From Mycobacterium asiaticum (GTDB taxonomy: Bacteria; Actinomycetota; Actinomycetes; Mycobacteriales; Mycobacteriaceae), in assembly GCF_001673315.1 (NCBI RefSeq), contig NZ_LZLQ01000011.1:1-39201 (forward strand): a DNA stretch of 39,201 nucleotides, in the 5' to 3' direction. Below, piece by piece: positions 16,431 through 26,521 of the stretch (position 1 is its first letter; every line of letters starts with the position of its first letter). A program made the translations under genes and the position numbers. The notes beneath the pieces are model-generated. The model did not search any database. It saw nothing but the letters and a program-made list of their open reading frames with translations, and was not told the origin of the DNA.

Positions 16431-19400
16431 ATGCCTGGAGATACCTCAGCGGAAGGCGCGGCACCGAGCGCCATCATGGCGGAGTTGGCCGCGGCGGGGT
16501 TCGAGGACGCCCGGCAGGTGGGCCGCGGCGGCGCCGGGGTGATCTACCGCTGTTACGAGAGGGCGTTGGGTCGCAGCGTCGCCGTCAAGGTGCTGCCGTC
16601 CCATCTCGACGAAGAGGACAGTCGAGAGCGGTTCCTTCGTGAGGGCTACGCGATGGGCGGGCTCTCTGGCCATCCGAACATCGTCCATATCCTCCGCGTC
16701 GGCATGACGACCAGCAACCGGCCGTACATCGTCATGCCCTACCACCCAGCGGACTCGCTGGCGGTGCGACTGCGGCACGAAGGTCCGATTCCGTGGCCCG
16801 AAGCGCTGCGGATCGGCGTCAAGCTGTGCGGAGCACTGGAAACCGCGCATCGCAACGGCACCCTGCACCGCGACATCAAACCCGCCAACGTGCTGATCAA
16901 CGATTACGGCGAACCGCAGCTCAGCGACTTCGGCATCGCCCACATCGAGGGTGGCTACGAAACGGCGACGGGTTTCTTCTCCGGCACCATCGACTACACC
17001 GCACCCGAAGTGATGACCGGCAATCCGGCGACCGTGGCAGCCGACATTTACTCGCTCGGCGCCACGATCTACGCGCTGATCGCCGGCAACGCCGCCCACG
17101 AGCGCCGAAAAGGCGAAGACCTGATCGCCCAGTATCTGCGTATCAGCTCGACCGGCGTCCCGGATATGCGCACGGAAGGAATTCCGGACACGGTGTGCGC
17201 GGCGATCGAAAAGGCGATGTCGATCGAACCCGCGAACCGCCCCATAACCGCGGAGGAGTTCGGCCACGACTTGCAGGCAGCGCAGCGAGCCAACGGATTG
17301 AAGCCAGACGCGATGGCCATCACCCGGTCGGGGGACAGCACCGGCCGAACCGCGATCGTGACCCCGACCGTCCCGGTGACCTCGCCGAACCCGACCGGCA
17401 ATACCCGGCAGGTCCGTCCACCCGAGCCGCCCGCGGACAGCCATACCTCCGTGATCGGTCAACCGGTTGGTCCCCCGGGCGATTCCAGTCGGGAAGACCC
17501 ATCCGAGATCGCCAGCATCCTGCGGAACGCGCGAGGCGCGTACACCCAGCCTCAGGTTGCCCACCCGCCGGCCACGGGCACGGGCACGGGCACGGGCGAC
17601 ACGACACCGCCGGGTAAGCCGGCGCGGGCGAAGACGATCCTCAGCCGGCCGGCAACCAAGAAGGGCCGGCTGGTGATGGCCGCCGCGATCGCGGCGGTGC
17701 TGCTGTTGGTCGCCGGAGGTGTCTTCGTCGCGATCAGCGGCGACGACAGCAAGCACAACACCGCGACGAGTCAGCCGCCCACCCAGGCGCCGGTTCAGTG
17801 GAAGCCGATCACCAATGCGCGCACCGCACGGGATGGGACTGCGACGACGCAATCCGACGGCACCATCTGGATCTTCGGCGGCATCGGCAGCGACGGGTCG
17901 GTTACCGCACGCCACGAGGGTTACGACCCCGCCATCGACGAATGGAAAGGCGGCGACGACCTGCCCGTGCCGGTGCAGCGGGCCGCAGCGGTGACCTGGC
18001 AGGGCAATCCCGTGGTCCTGGGCGGCTGGAAAACTGCGGGGCCGAAACCGACTGCCAATGACCAGGTTTGGCGCATGATCAACAGTCATTGGGTCGAGCT
18101 GCCCCGCCTGCTGCAACCTCGGGGAGGCGGCGCAGCGGCGGTGGTCGGGGACCGGATCATCGTCACCGGCGGTGTGGATGCCAATGGGGCACTGCTGAAT
18201 ACCACCGAGGTCTTCGACGGCAACGCCTGGACTTTGGGGACCCCGATACCGACGCCGCGGGAGTCGCTGGCGGCAGCCACCGACGGCAAACTGGTCTATA
18301 CGGTCGGCGGAGCCAGCGGCAGCACGGACTCGGCAGCTGTCGAGGCGTACGACCCGGCCGCCAAGACCTGGGCAACGTTGCCGCCACTGCCGCGCCCCCG
18401 CAGCGATCTGGGCGTGGCAATCGCCGATGGACGCTTGGTCGTCGCCGGCGGCCTGTCGGGTGGCGAGGTGCTCAAGAGTGTGTCGGTGTTCGACCTGACA
18501 GCGAAATCATGGGACGCCCTGCCGGATATGGCGGCGGCGCGGCACGGCATGGCAGTGGCCGCGGTGACGAAAACCGTCTATGCAATCGGGGGTTCGACCG
18601 GAGCAGGAGATCAGCAGGTGGTCTCGTCGGCGGAGGCGTTGACGCTGCCGGCGCGCAAGACCCAGCCGGCATCGCAGTGGCGCACCCTTCCTGACGCCAA
18701 GACGCCGCGGTTGATGATGGCGTGGACGGTCCTGAACGACAGAATCTGGATGATCAGCGGTCTCCTGAACGGAACCGTCCTGAACACCGTCGAGAGTTAC
18801 GACCCGCGCAGCGGTGTCTGGGAGACCGGCCCGCCCTTACCCGTTGCACTGCACCATGCGACCGCGGCAACCTATCGGGGCGAGGTAGTAGTGCTCGGCG
18901 GCGCGACCGACAACATCGCGGACGCGTCCAAGAAGGTCTTCGCGTTGCGCGGCAACAACTGGGTCGAATTGCCACCTCTCACCCACCCGCGCGCGGGCGC
19001 GGCGGCCGCGGTGGTGGGCGACAAGCTGGTGGTCGTCGGTGGGCAGAACGCTAAACAGGTGGTACCGCAGACCGAGGTCTTCGATGGCACCTCGTGGAAC
19101 GACTCGGCCAACATGCCGACTCCGCGCGAGCACCTGGCTGCCGTCTCGGACGGGACCTACGTGTACACGGTGGGCGGACGATTCCTGTCGGCCGACAAGA
19201 ACTCCGCGGCTTTCGAGCGGTACGACCCCGCATCCGGGGCGTGGACCAAGCTGGTCGACATGCCCACCCCGCGCGGCAGTTACGGCGCCACCTACATCGA
19301 CGGCCGGGTAGTGGCCGTCGGCGGCGAAGAACCGACCCGGGTGCTGGCAACAGTGGAGTCGTACGACGTCGCCGAGGGGAAGTGGTCCACCCTGACCCCG

Positions 19401-19526
19401 ATGCCCACCGCGCGGCACGGTGAGGCCGTTGCGACGGTCGGCCAGACGATTTACGTGATCGGTGGCGCTAATCGTCCCTCGCACGAGGGCGGCACCGCGA
19501 CGGTCGAGGCGTTGGACTTCAATTAG
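16431..19526 (+). CDS. Transmembrane Ser/Thr kinase with twelve extracytoplasmic kelch repeats
   Basis: This 1031-aa protein has three parts. Residues about 20-290 are a Hanks-type kinase, closest in wording to the mycobacterial PknK kinase domain. It has the glycine loop GRGGAGV (31-37), K53, E71, HRDIKPANV with D148, K150 and N153, DFG at 166-168, an activation loop rich in Thr/Ser (178-186) and APE at 191-193, so it should be active. A Pro/Thr linker (about 300-410) leads to one membrane helix at about 413-437. The outer part, 455-1031, consists of twelve kelch repeats of about 48 residues, each with a GG pair after four hydrophobic residues and a conserved W/Y about 20 residues later. Repeats 1-6 and 7-12 are in register with each other, suggesting two six-bladed propellers. 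It reads away from nat, with a GGAGAGG ribosome site. Ligand and targets are unknown. I do not recall an equivalent at this place in M. tuberculosis. Confidence 0.9.
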   Translation: MPGDTSAEGAAPSAIMAELAAAGFEDARQVGRGGAGVIYRCYERALGRSVAVKVLPSHLDEEDSRERFLREGYAMGGLSGHPNIVHILRVGMTTSNRPYIVMPYHPADSLAVRLRHEGPIPWPEALRIGVKLCGALETAHRNGTLHRDIKPANVLINDYGEPQLSDFGIAHIEGGYETATGFFSGTIDYTAPEVMTGNPATVAADIYSLGATIYALIAGNAAHERRKGEDLIAQYLRISSTGVPDMRTEGIPDTVCAAIEKAMSIEPANRPITAEEFGHDLQAAQRANGLKPDAMAITRSGDSTGRTAIVTPTVPVTSPNPTGNTRQVRPPEPPADSHTSVIGQPVGPPGDSSREDPSEIASILRNARGAYTQPQVAHPPATGTGTGTGDTTPPGKPARAKTILSRPATKKGRLVMAAAIAAVLLLVAGGVFVAISGDDSKHNTATSQPPTQAPVQWKPITNARTARDGTATTQSDGTIWIFGGIGSDGSVTARHEGYDPAIDEWKGGDDLPVPVQRAAAVTWQGNPVVLGGWKTAGPKPTANDQVWRMINSHWVELPRLLQPRGGGAAAVVGDRIIVTGGVDANGALLNTTEVFDGNAWTLGTPIPTPRESLAAATDGKLVYTVGGASGSTDSAAVEAYDPAAKTWATLPPLPRPRSDLGVAIADGRLVVAGGLSGGEVLKSVSVFDLTAKSWDALPDMAAARHGMAVAAVTKTVYAIGGSTGAGDQQVVSSAEALTLPARKTQPASQWRTLPDAKTPRLMMAWTVLNDRIWMISGLLNGTVLNTVESYDPRSGVWETGPPLPVALHHATAATYRGEVVVLGGATDNIADASKKVFALRGNNWVELPPLTHPRAGAAAAVVGDKLVVVGGQNAKQVVPQTEVFDGTSWNDSANMPTPREHLAAVSDGTYVYTVGGRFLSADKNSAAFERYDPASGAWTKLVDMPTPRGSYGATYIDGRVVAVGGEEPTRVLATVESYDVAEGKWSTLTPMPTARHGEAVATVGQTIYVIGGANRPSHEGGTATVEALDFN

Positions 19527-19564
19527 CGCATTTGTTTTATCGCTGTGGAATATGGGGATCCGCT

Positions 19565-19598
19565 ATAGACGGCTGCCGCACAACCGCAAACCGTCTAT
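19565..19598. promoter_or_regulatory. Palindrome in the leader of the small membrane gene
   Basis: ATAGACGG at 19565-19572 is the perfect complement of CCGTCTAT at 19591-19598, with 18 bases between. It lies between the kinase stop codon and the GGAG ribosome site at 19603-19606. It could be an operator, an RNA hairpin limiting readthrough, or a leader structure; the sequence does not decide. Confidence 0.45.
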
Positions 19599-19612
19599 CA
19601 ATGGAGCTCATT

Positions 19613-20119
19613 ATGAGTACCAGCAATATCGTATGGATCGTGATTGCCGCGTTAGTGCTGATCGCGTTGATCGCCGCGCTCGTGGCGGTTTCGGCCAGGT
19701 CAAAGCGTCGTCGCCAACTCGAGCAGGCCGAAGGGATTCGCGAGCAGGCCAGAGTAGACGCCGCGCGGGTGGAACGCCGCGAAGCACTCGCACAGGAAAC
19801 GGCTGCCAAAGCGCGCGCCGCGCAGGCGGAGGCGGAGGCCAAAGCGGCTGAAGCCGCCCGGCTGCAGGATCGTGCCGCCGCCCACCAGGACGAGGTGGCG
19901 ACGTCGCGTGAACAGCTCGATGCGCAGTTGAAACGGGCCGACACTCTCGACCCTAACGTCAGGAAAGACAAGAACCACCGCGGCGACGCCCGCGACGAGA
20001 CGCCACAGGACGGGGCGTGGAGTCAAGAGAACACCAACCTCGCGGGGCGGGACACCCATCCGCAGCAGGACACCGCTCCGCAGCACGACGCCGAACACTA
20101 CCGCGGCGTGAACACCTGA
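19613..20119 (+). CDS. Small membrane-anchored Ala/Glu/Arg-rich coiled-coil protein
   Basis: The 168-aa product has a single N-terminal membrane helix (about residues 5-27, IVWIVIAALVLIALIAALVAV). A long charged Ala/Arg/Glu/Gln segment (about 30-115) reads as a continuous helix or coiled coil. The tail is hydrophilic, rich in Asp, His and Gln. No signal cleavage site is evident, so the bulk is predicted to be cytoplasmic if the positive SKRRR after the helix marks the inside. The start at 19613 is chosen because GGAG lies six bases before it; an upstream in-frame ATG at 19601 lacks a ribosome site. It follows the kinase by 86 bases on the same strand with a palindrome between, so coexpression is possible and it might be a kinase substrate, which is inference only. 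No family is recognised. Confidence 0.7.
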   Translation: MSTSNIVWIVIAALVLIALIAALVAVSARSKRRRQLEQAEGIREQARVDAARVERREALAQETAAKARAAQAEAEAKAAEAARLQDRAAAHQDEVATSREQLDAQLKRADTLDPNVRKDKNHRGDARDETPQDGAWSQENTNLAGRDTHPQQDTAPQHDAEHYRGVNT

Positions 20120-20132
20120 CGGCAACATACTT

Positions 20133-20168
20133 CGGTGCCCGGTCCCGCCAGTCCAGGACCGGGCACCG
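20133..20168. terminator. Bidirectional hairpin terminator between convergent genes
   Basis: CGGTGCCCGGTCC (20133-20145) pairs perfectly with GGACCGGGCACCG (20156-20168), a 13-bp GC-rich stem with a 10-base loop. It sits between the small membrane gene and the convergent CHAD gene. The right arm is copied once more at 20174-20189 (CAGGACCGGGCACCGC) and followed by TTTT, so an alternative longer hairpin can form. Confidence 0.8.
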
Positions 20169-20192
20169 CAATTCAGGACCGGGCACCGCTTT

Positions 20193-21017
20193 TCAGAGTC
20201 GCCGCACCGCTTTTCTGCTGCTACGCGCGATCTGCCGCTCCCGCGCGTACAGCAGCCCGTAGGTGAACCCGTTCTCACCCGGGGCGGTTCCCGCGGTAGT
20301 CGCCAGCCGACGAAGTGCGTCGGTGGCGACTACCGCATCCTGATGGTCACCCAACACCGTCTGAATGTGCTTGTATCGCTTGACGACCCGCTTCGCGTGC
20401 TTGTCGAGCGGGACAGTCAGCTCAGCGGCGTAGCGGGCACGCTTGGCGGCTTTGCGGGCGCGATGCAACAAATCATCGGAACTGCCCTTCAGGGCTTGGG
20501 CCAAGCGCCGGTCCGCTTTGTGCCGCGCTCTGGTCGCGCGTTTGCGTAGTTCCTTGCGGGTAAGCCGGGTGTCGATCGGCGGGTCAGCGCGCCAGCCACG
20601 CAGCACCGCCATCAGGTCCTGGTAACGTTCCGATTCCATCGCCTCGCCGACCCGGGCCCGGGCCGGGAGTTCAATTGCCTTCAGGTCATTGCGAATTCGC
20701 GACCGCACCGGGCCCAGGACCAAAGTGTCCGGAAGTTCGTCGAGCGCTTCCCCGAAGCGGCGCGTCTGGACCTGGCAATCCCGAACTTCCCCGAGCAGAC
20801 CCGCGAACCATTTGAGTTCGTCGTCCATGCCACCGAGCGGTGAATCATCCAGCACCGTCCGGAACACCCGCAGCGTGCTGCGCAGCCGGCGGATCGCCAC
20901 CCGGGTGTCATGAATTGGGTCGGCACCGCTGCGGAGACCGGCATCACCGGCGGCGATCTTGTTGAGCTGAGTGTTCAGGTAATCAGTGAGGGCTCCGACG
21001 GCCCGCTTATCCGGCAT
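20193..21017 (-). CDS. CHAD-domain protein
   Basis: The 274-aa protein consists of one CHAD domain, an all-helical fold rich in conserved His, Arg and Lys that binds inorganic polyphosphate in the characterised members. The first hallmark HDTRVAIRRLRSTLR starts at H36, and the second half repeats the pattern in LHRARKAAKRARYAAEL and KHIQTVLGDHQDAVVA. No CYTH partner domain is present. It begins 36 bases after the hsaB stop on the same strand with no terminator visible between, so it may be transcribed as the last gene of the KstR-controlled hsa operon. The ribosome site is weak. Neither this gene nor the kinase unit is between nat and hsaB in H37Rv as I remember it. Confidence 0.85.
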   Translation of the reverse strand: MPDKRAVGALTDYLNTQLNKIAAGDAGLRSGADPIHDTRVAIRRLRSTLRVFRTVLDDSPLGGMDDELKWFAGLLGEVRDCQVQTRRFGEALDELPDTLVLGPVRSRIRNDLKAIELPARARVGEAMESERYQDLMAVLRGWRADPPIDTRLTRKELRKRATRARHKADRRLAQALKGSSDDLLHRARKAAKRARYAAELTVPLDKHAKRVVKRYKHIQTVLGDHQDAVVATDALRRLATTAGTAPGENGFTYGLLYARERQIARSSRKAVRRL

Positions 21018-21053
21018 ACCGCAACGCGTTTCCGCGCAACGCGACCGCCAAAC

Positions 21054-21620
21054 CTACAGCCAGGTGTCTTGGGTGGTCGTCGTGAGAAAAGCTTCCAAAT
21101 CGTCACGCCACTGGGCAGGTGTGTTCTTGTCCGGCTCGATGCCGGTGTACTCACCGCGGTAGAACAGCAGTGGGCGTGGCTTGATCTTCGGCACCTCGGA
21201 CAACGAATTCACCGAACCGAACACCACAAAGTGGTCACCGCCGTCGTGCACGGAGGCGACCGTGCAGTCGATGTAGGCCAGCGATCCTTCGATGATCGGC
21301 GAACCCAGTTCCGATGGCTCCCAATCAATTCCAGCGAACTTATCGGGCTCCTTGGAACCGAAGCGCGCCGAGACATGCTGCTGGCTCTCGGTGAGCACGT
21401 TCACGCAGAACTTGCCGCTGGCCTCGATGGCCTGCCAGGACCTCGAGACTTTGGTCGGGCAGAACAGCACCAGCGGCGGATCCAGCGAGAGCGCCGCGAA
21501 TGACTGACAAGCGAAGCCGATCGGCACGTCGTCATGCACGGTGGTGATGATGGTGATCCCCGTGCAGAACTGACCCAGTACGCTGCGGAACGTCCGCGGG
21601 TCGATCGGCGCAGCAGTCAT
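21054..21620 (-). CDS. hsaB: HsaB, flavin reductase of the 3-HSA hydroxylase
   Basis: This 188-aa flavin-reductase-fold protein reduces FMN with NADH and supplies reduced flavin to the oxygenase HsaA. The fold is shown by FRSVLGQFCTGITIITT, the flavin-binding GFACQSFAALSLDPPLVLF and the C-terminal HDGGDHFVVFGSV ... PLLFYRGEY. It lies 14 bases after hsaC in the order hsaA-hsaD-hsaC-hsaB, all on the minus strand, with KstR control expected from 24655-24668. Position matches Rv3567c. Confidence 0.94.
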   Translation of the reverse strand: MTAAPIDPRTFRSVLGQFCTGITIITTVHDDVPIGFACQSFAALSLDPPLVLFCPTKVSRSWQAIEASGKFCVNVLTESQQHVSARFGSKEPDKFAGIDWEPSELGSPIIEGSLAYIDCTVASVHDGGDHFVVFGSVNSLSEVPKIKPRPLLFYRGEYTGIEPDKNTPAQWRDDLEAFLTTTTQDTWL

Positions 21621-21634
21621 GAACAGCCCCTAAG

Positions 21635-24590
<2,956 letters not shown>

Positions 24591-24654
24591 TTACGTTTGC
24601 CTCCTGGGAGAGCGGACTGAGCTCGGAGCACCGATTTCGACTTAAAGAAAGACT

Positions 24655-24668
24655 AGAACACGTTCCGA
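24655..24668. promoter_or_regulatory. KstR operator, hsaA-proximal
   Basis: TAGAACACGTTCCG follows the KstR consensus TnnAACnnGTTnnA except for the final base (G for A). It lies 64 bases upstream of hsaA, placing it over the hsa promoter. Confidence 0.78.
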
Positions 24669-24721
24669 TTTGTGTCGAGCAGGGTATTCCTGCGGCTGGT
24701 AGCGATATATATCGGGTTTTC

Positions 24722-24735
24722 TATAACATGTTCTA
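24722..24735. promoter_or_regulatory. KstR operator, kshB-proximal
   Basis: TATAACATGTTCTA matches TnnAACnnGTTnnA exactly. It lies 25 bases upstream of the kshB GTG. With the site at 24655-24668 it gives each of the two divergent promoters its own repressor site. Confidence 0.88.
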
Positions 24736-24760
24736 GTTCAGTTGGCAGGAAGGGTAGGTC

Positions 24761-25849
24761 GTGACAGCGGATGTCCCCGGGGACGTGCCCGACGAGCCGC
24801 TCGGCGACCATGTGTTGGAACTGCAGATCGCCGAAGTGGTCACCGAAACCGACGATGCGCGGTCATTGGTTTTCACCGTCCCGGACGGAGCCGGAGACCC
24901 CGACGTCGGGTCAGGACGGCTTCGCTACGCGCCCGGCCAGTTCCTGACCCTGCGCATTCCCAGCGACCGCACCGGTTCGGTGGCGCGGTGCTACTCGTTG
25001 TGCAGTTCACCGTTCACCGACGAAGCGCTGACCGTCACGGTCAAGCGGACGGCCGACGGTTACGGGTCCAACTGGCTGTGCGACAACGCCCGCAAGGGCA
25101 TGCGCATCCATGTGCTGGCCCCGTCGGGAACCTTCGTGCCGAAGACGCTGGACGACGATTTCCTGCTACTGGCGGCCGGTAGCGGGATCACGCCGATCAT
25201 GTCGATCTGCAAATCGGCGCTCGTCGAAGGCAGCGGCCAGGTGACGCTCGTCTACGCCAACCGCGACGACCGGTCGGTCATCTTCCGCGACGCGCTGCAG
25301 GATCTGGCAACGAAGTATCCGGACCGCTTGACGGTGGTGCACTGGCTCGAATCGCTGCAAGGGTTGCCCAGCGCGGCGGCACTGGCCAAGCTGGCCGCGC
25401 CGTTCACCGCGCGGCCCGCCTACATCTGCGGGCCCGGACCGTTCATGGAGGCGGCGCGCCAAGCCCTGGACGCGCTCAACGTGCCCGCCAACAAGGTGCA
25501 CATCGAGGTGTTCAAGTCGCTGGAGTCGGACCCGTTCGCAGCGGTGAAGGTCGAGCAGACCGGTGACGAGCCACCCGCCACCGCGGTCGTGGAACTCGAC
25601 GGTGAAACCCACACCGTGTCCTGGCCGCGCAACGCCAAGCTGCTCGACGTGCTGTTGGCGAAGGGCCTCGACGCACCGTTCTCCTGCCGGGAGGGCCACT
25701 GCGGCGCCTGCGCGTGCACCCTGCGCAGCGGCAAAGTCTCGATGGAGGTCAACGACGTGCTCGAGCAGGAAGACCTCGACGACGGGCTAATTTTGGCCTG
25801 TCAATCTCACCCGGAATCTGATTCGGTAGAAGTGACCTACGACGAGTAG
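24761..25849 (+). CDS. kshB: KshB, reductase of 3-ketosteroid 9-alpha-hydroxylase
   Basis: This 362-aa NADH-dependent flavin/iron-sulfur reductase passes electrons to the Rieske oxygenase KshA, which starts opening of the steroid B ring. Domain order is the FAD-binding barrel (about 15-120, with RCYSLCSSP), the NAD-binding domain (about 125-240, with LLLAAGSGITPIMS and YICGPGPFMEAARQAL) and a C-terminal plant-type [2Fe-2S] domain. The cluster ligands are C309, C314, C317 and C347. kshA is not in the window. The GTG start is close to the length of Rv3571. Control by KstR is indicated by the site 25 bases upstream. Confidence 0.93.
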   Translation: MTADVPGDVPDEPLGDHVLELQIAEVVTETDDARSLVFTVPDGAGDPDVGSGRLRYAPGQFLTLRIPSDRTGSVARCYSLCSSPFTDEALTVTVKRTADGYGSNWLCDNARKGMRIHVLAPSGTFVPKTLDDDFLLLAAGSGITPIMSICKSALVEGSGQVTLVYANRDDRSVIFRDALQDLATKYPDRLTVVHWLESLQGLPSAAALAKLAAPFTARPAYICGPGPFMEAARQALDALNVPANKVHIEVFKSLESDPFAAVKVEQTGDEPPATAVVELDGETHTVSWPRNAKLLDVLLAKGLDAPFSCREGHCGACACTLRSGKVSMEVNDVLEQEDLDDGLILACQSHPESDSVEVTYDE

Positions 25850-25879
25850 GCGCAGAGCGTCACCGGGAAGGAAAAGCAG

Positions 25880-26413
25880 ATGAAACGGCTGGTACCTGGT
25901 CTCGCGATGACCGGATTGCTGCTGGCGGTGCTGCCCAGCCCCACCGCGGCCGCCGGAGACAACACCGCGGTCACGCTGTTTCCGGTGGACGAGGCGACCC
26001 AGATCGAGACGCGCTCCTTCGTCAATTGCCCTGGCGGTGGCACGTGCGACTTCGTCGTGGGTGCCAACCTGCGCACGCCCGACGGCCCGGCCGGCTTCCC
26101 GCCCGGGTTATGGGCGCGACAGACCACCGAGATCCGGTCCAACAATCGGCTGGCCTATCTGGACGCGCACGCCACCGGCCAGTTCGAGCGGGTGTTCAAA
26201 GAGGGCGGAATCGACACGATCACCACCCAGTACTTCGGCGAAGGGCCGCCCGACAAGTACCAGTCCACCGGCGTCATCAACTCGACGAGTTGGCAGACGG
26301 GCCAGCCGATGTCCACCAACACGCTGCTCTTCGTCTGCACGCACATCCAGGTCGTCTATCCGGGGGTGAACCTCACCTCGCCCAGCACCTGTGCGCAGAC
26401 GCCGGTTACGTAA
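25880..26413 (+). CDS. Secreted protein of unknown function (Rv3572-like)
   Basis: The 177-aa product has a signal peptide (MKRLVPGLAMTGLLLAVLPSPTAAAG, cleavage probably after the Ala run near residue 25) and no lipobox. The mature part is acidic and beta-rich, with four cysteines (in NCPGGGTCDF, FVCTH and STCAQ) that can form two disulfides, fitting an exported location. It starts 30 bases after kshB on the same strand, with an AAGGAAA site, so it is probably cotranscribed and KstR-controlled. Its position matches Rv3572, a conserved protein without known role. The 3' end with the TAA is duplicated downstream. Confidence 0.85.
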   Translation: MKRLVPGLAMTGLLLAVLPSPTAAAGDNTAVTLFPVDEATQIETRSFVNCPGGGTCDFVVGANLRTPDGPAGFPPGLWARQTTEIRSNNRLAYLDAHATGQFERVFKEGGIDTITTQYFGEGPPDKYQSTGVINSTSWQTGQPMSTNTLLFVCTHIQVVYPGVNLTSPSTCAQTPVT

Positions 26414-26448
26414 CGCGTGGTTGGGTAACGCCCGGTTACGTAACGCGT
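26402..26448. repeat. 17-bp direct repeat duplicating the end of the Rv3572-like gene
   Basis: CCGGTTACGTAACGCGT occurs at 26402-26418 and 26432-26448. The first copy contains the last two codons and TAA stop of the secreted-protein gene. Each copy includes the perfect palindrome GTTACGTAAC. A shorter partial copy (GGGTAACGC) lies between them. Confidence 0.9.
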
Positions 26449-26461
26449 AGCAGCGTCGCCC

Positions 26462-26514
26462 AGACTGAAAATTTGCAGCAGAAGTTCGAGTTGAGGCGTG
26501 CAGATTTTCAGTCT
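26462..26514. repeat. Inverted repeat downstream of the DUF559 gene
   Basis: AGACTGAAAATTTGCA at 26462-26477 faces TGCAGATTTTCAGTCT at 26499-26514; 15 of 16 positions pair, with a 21-base spacer. The right arm ends seven bases before the 3' end of the DUF559 gene. The same arms reappear at 27429-27481 on the other side of the gene. Confidence 0.88.
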
Positions 26515-26521
26515 CGACGGG

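Noticed and set aside
16446..18116. 556-codon minus-strand frame opposite the kinase gene
   Set aside because: The plus strand holds a full kinase with every catalytic motif; the antisense frame has none and no ribosome site.
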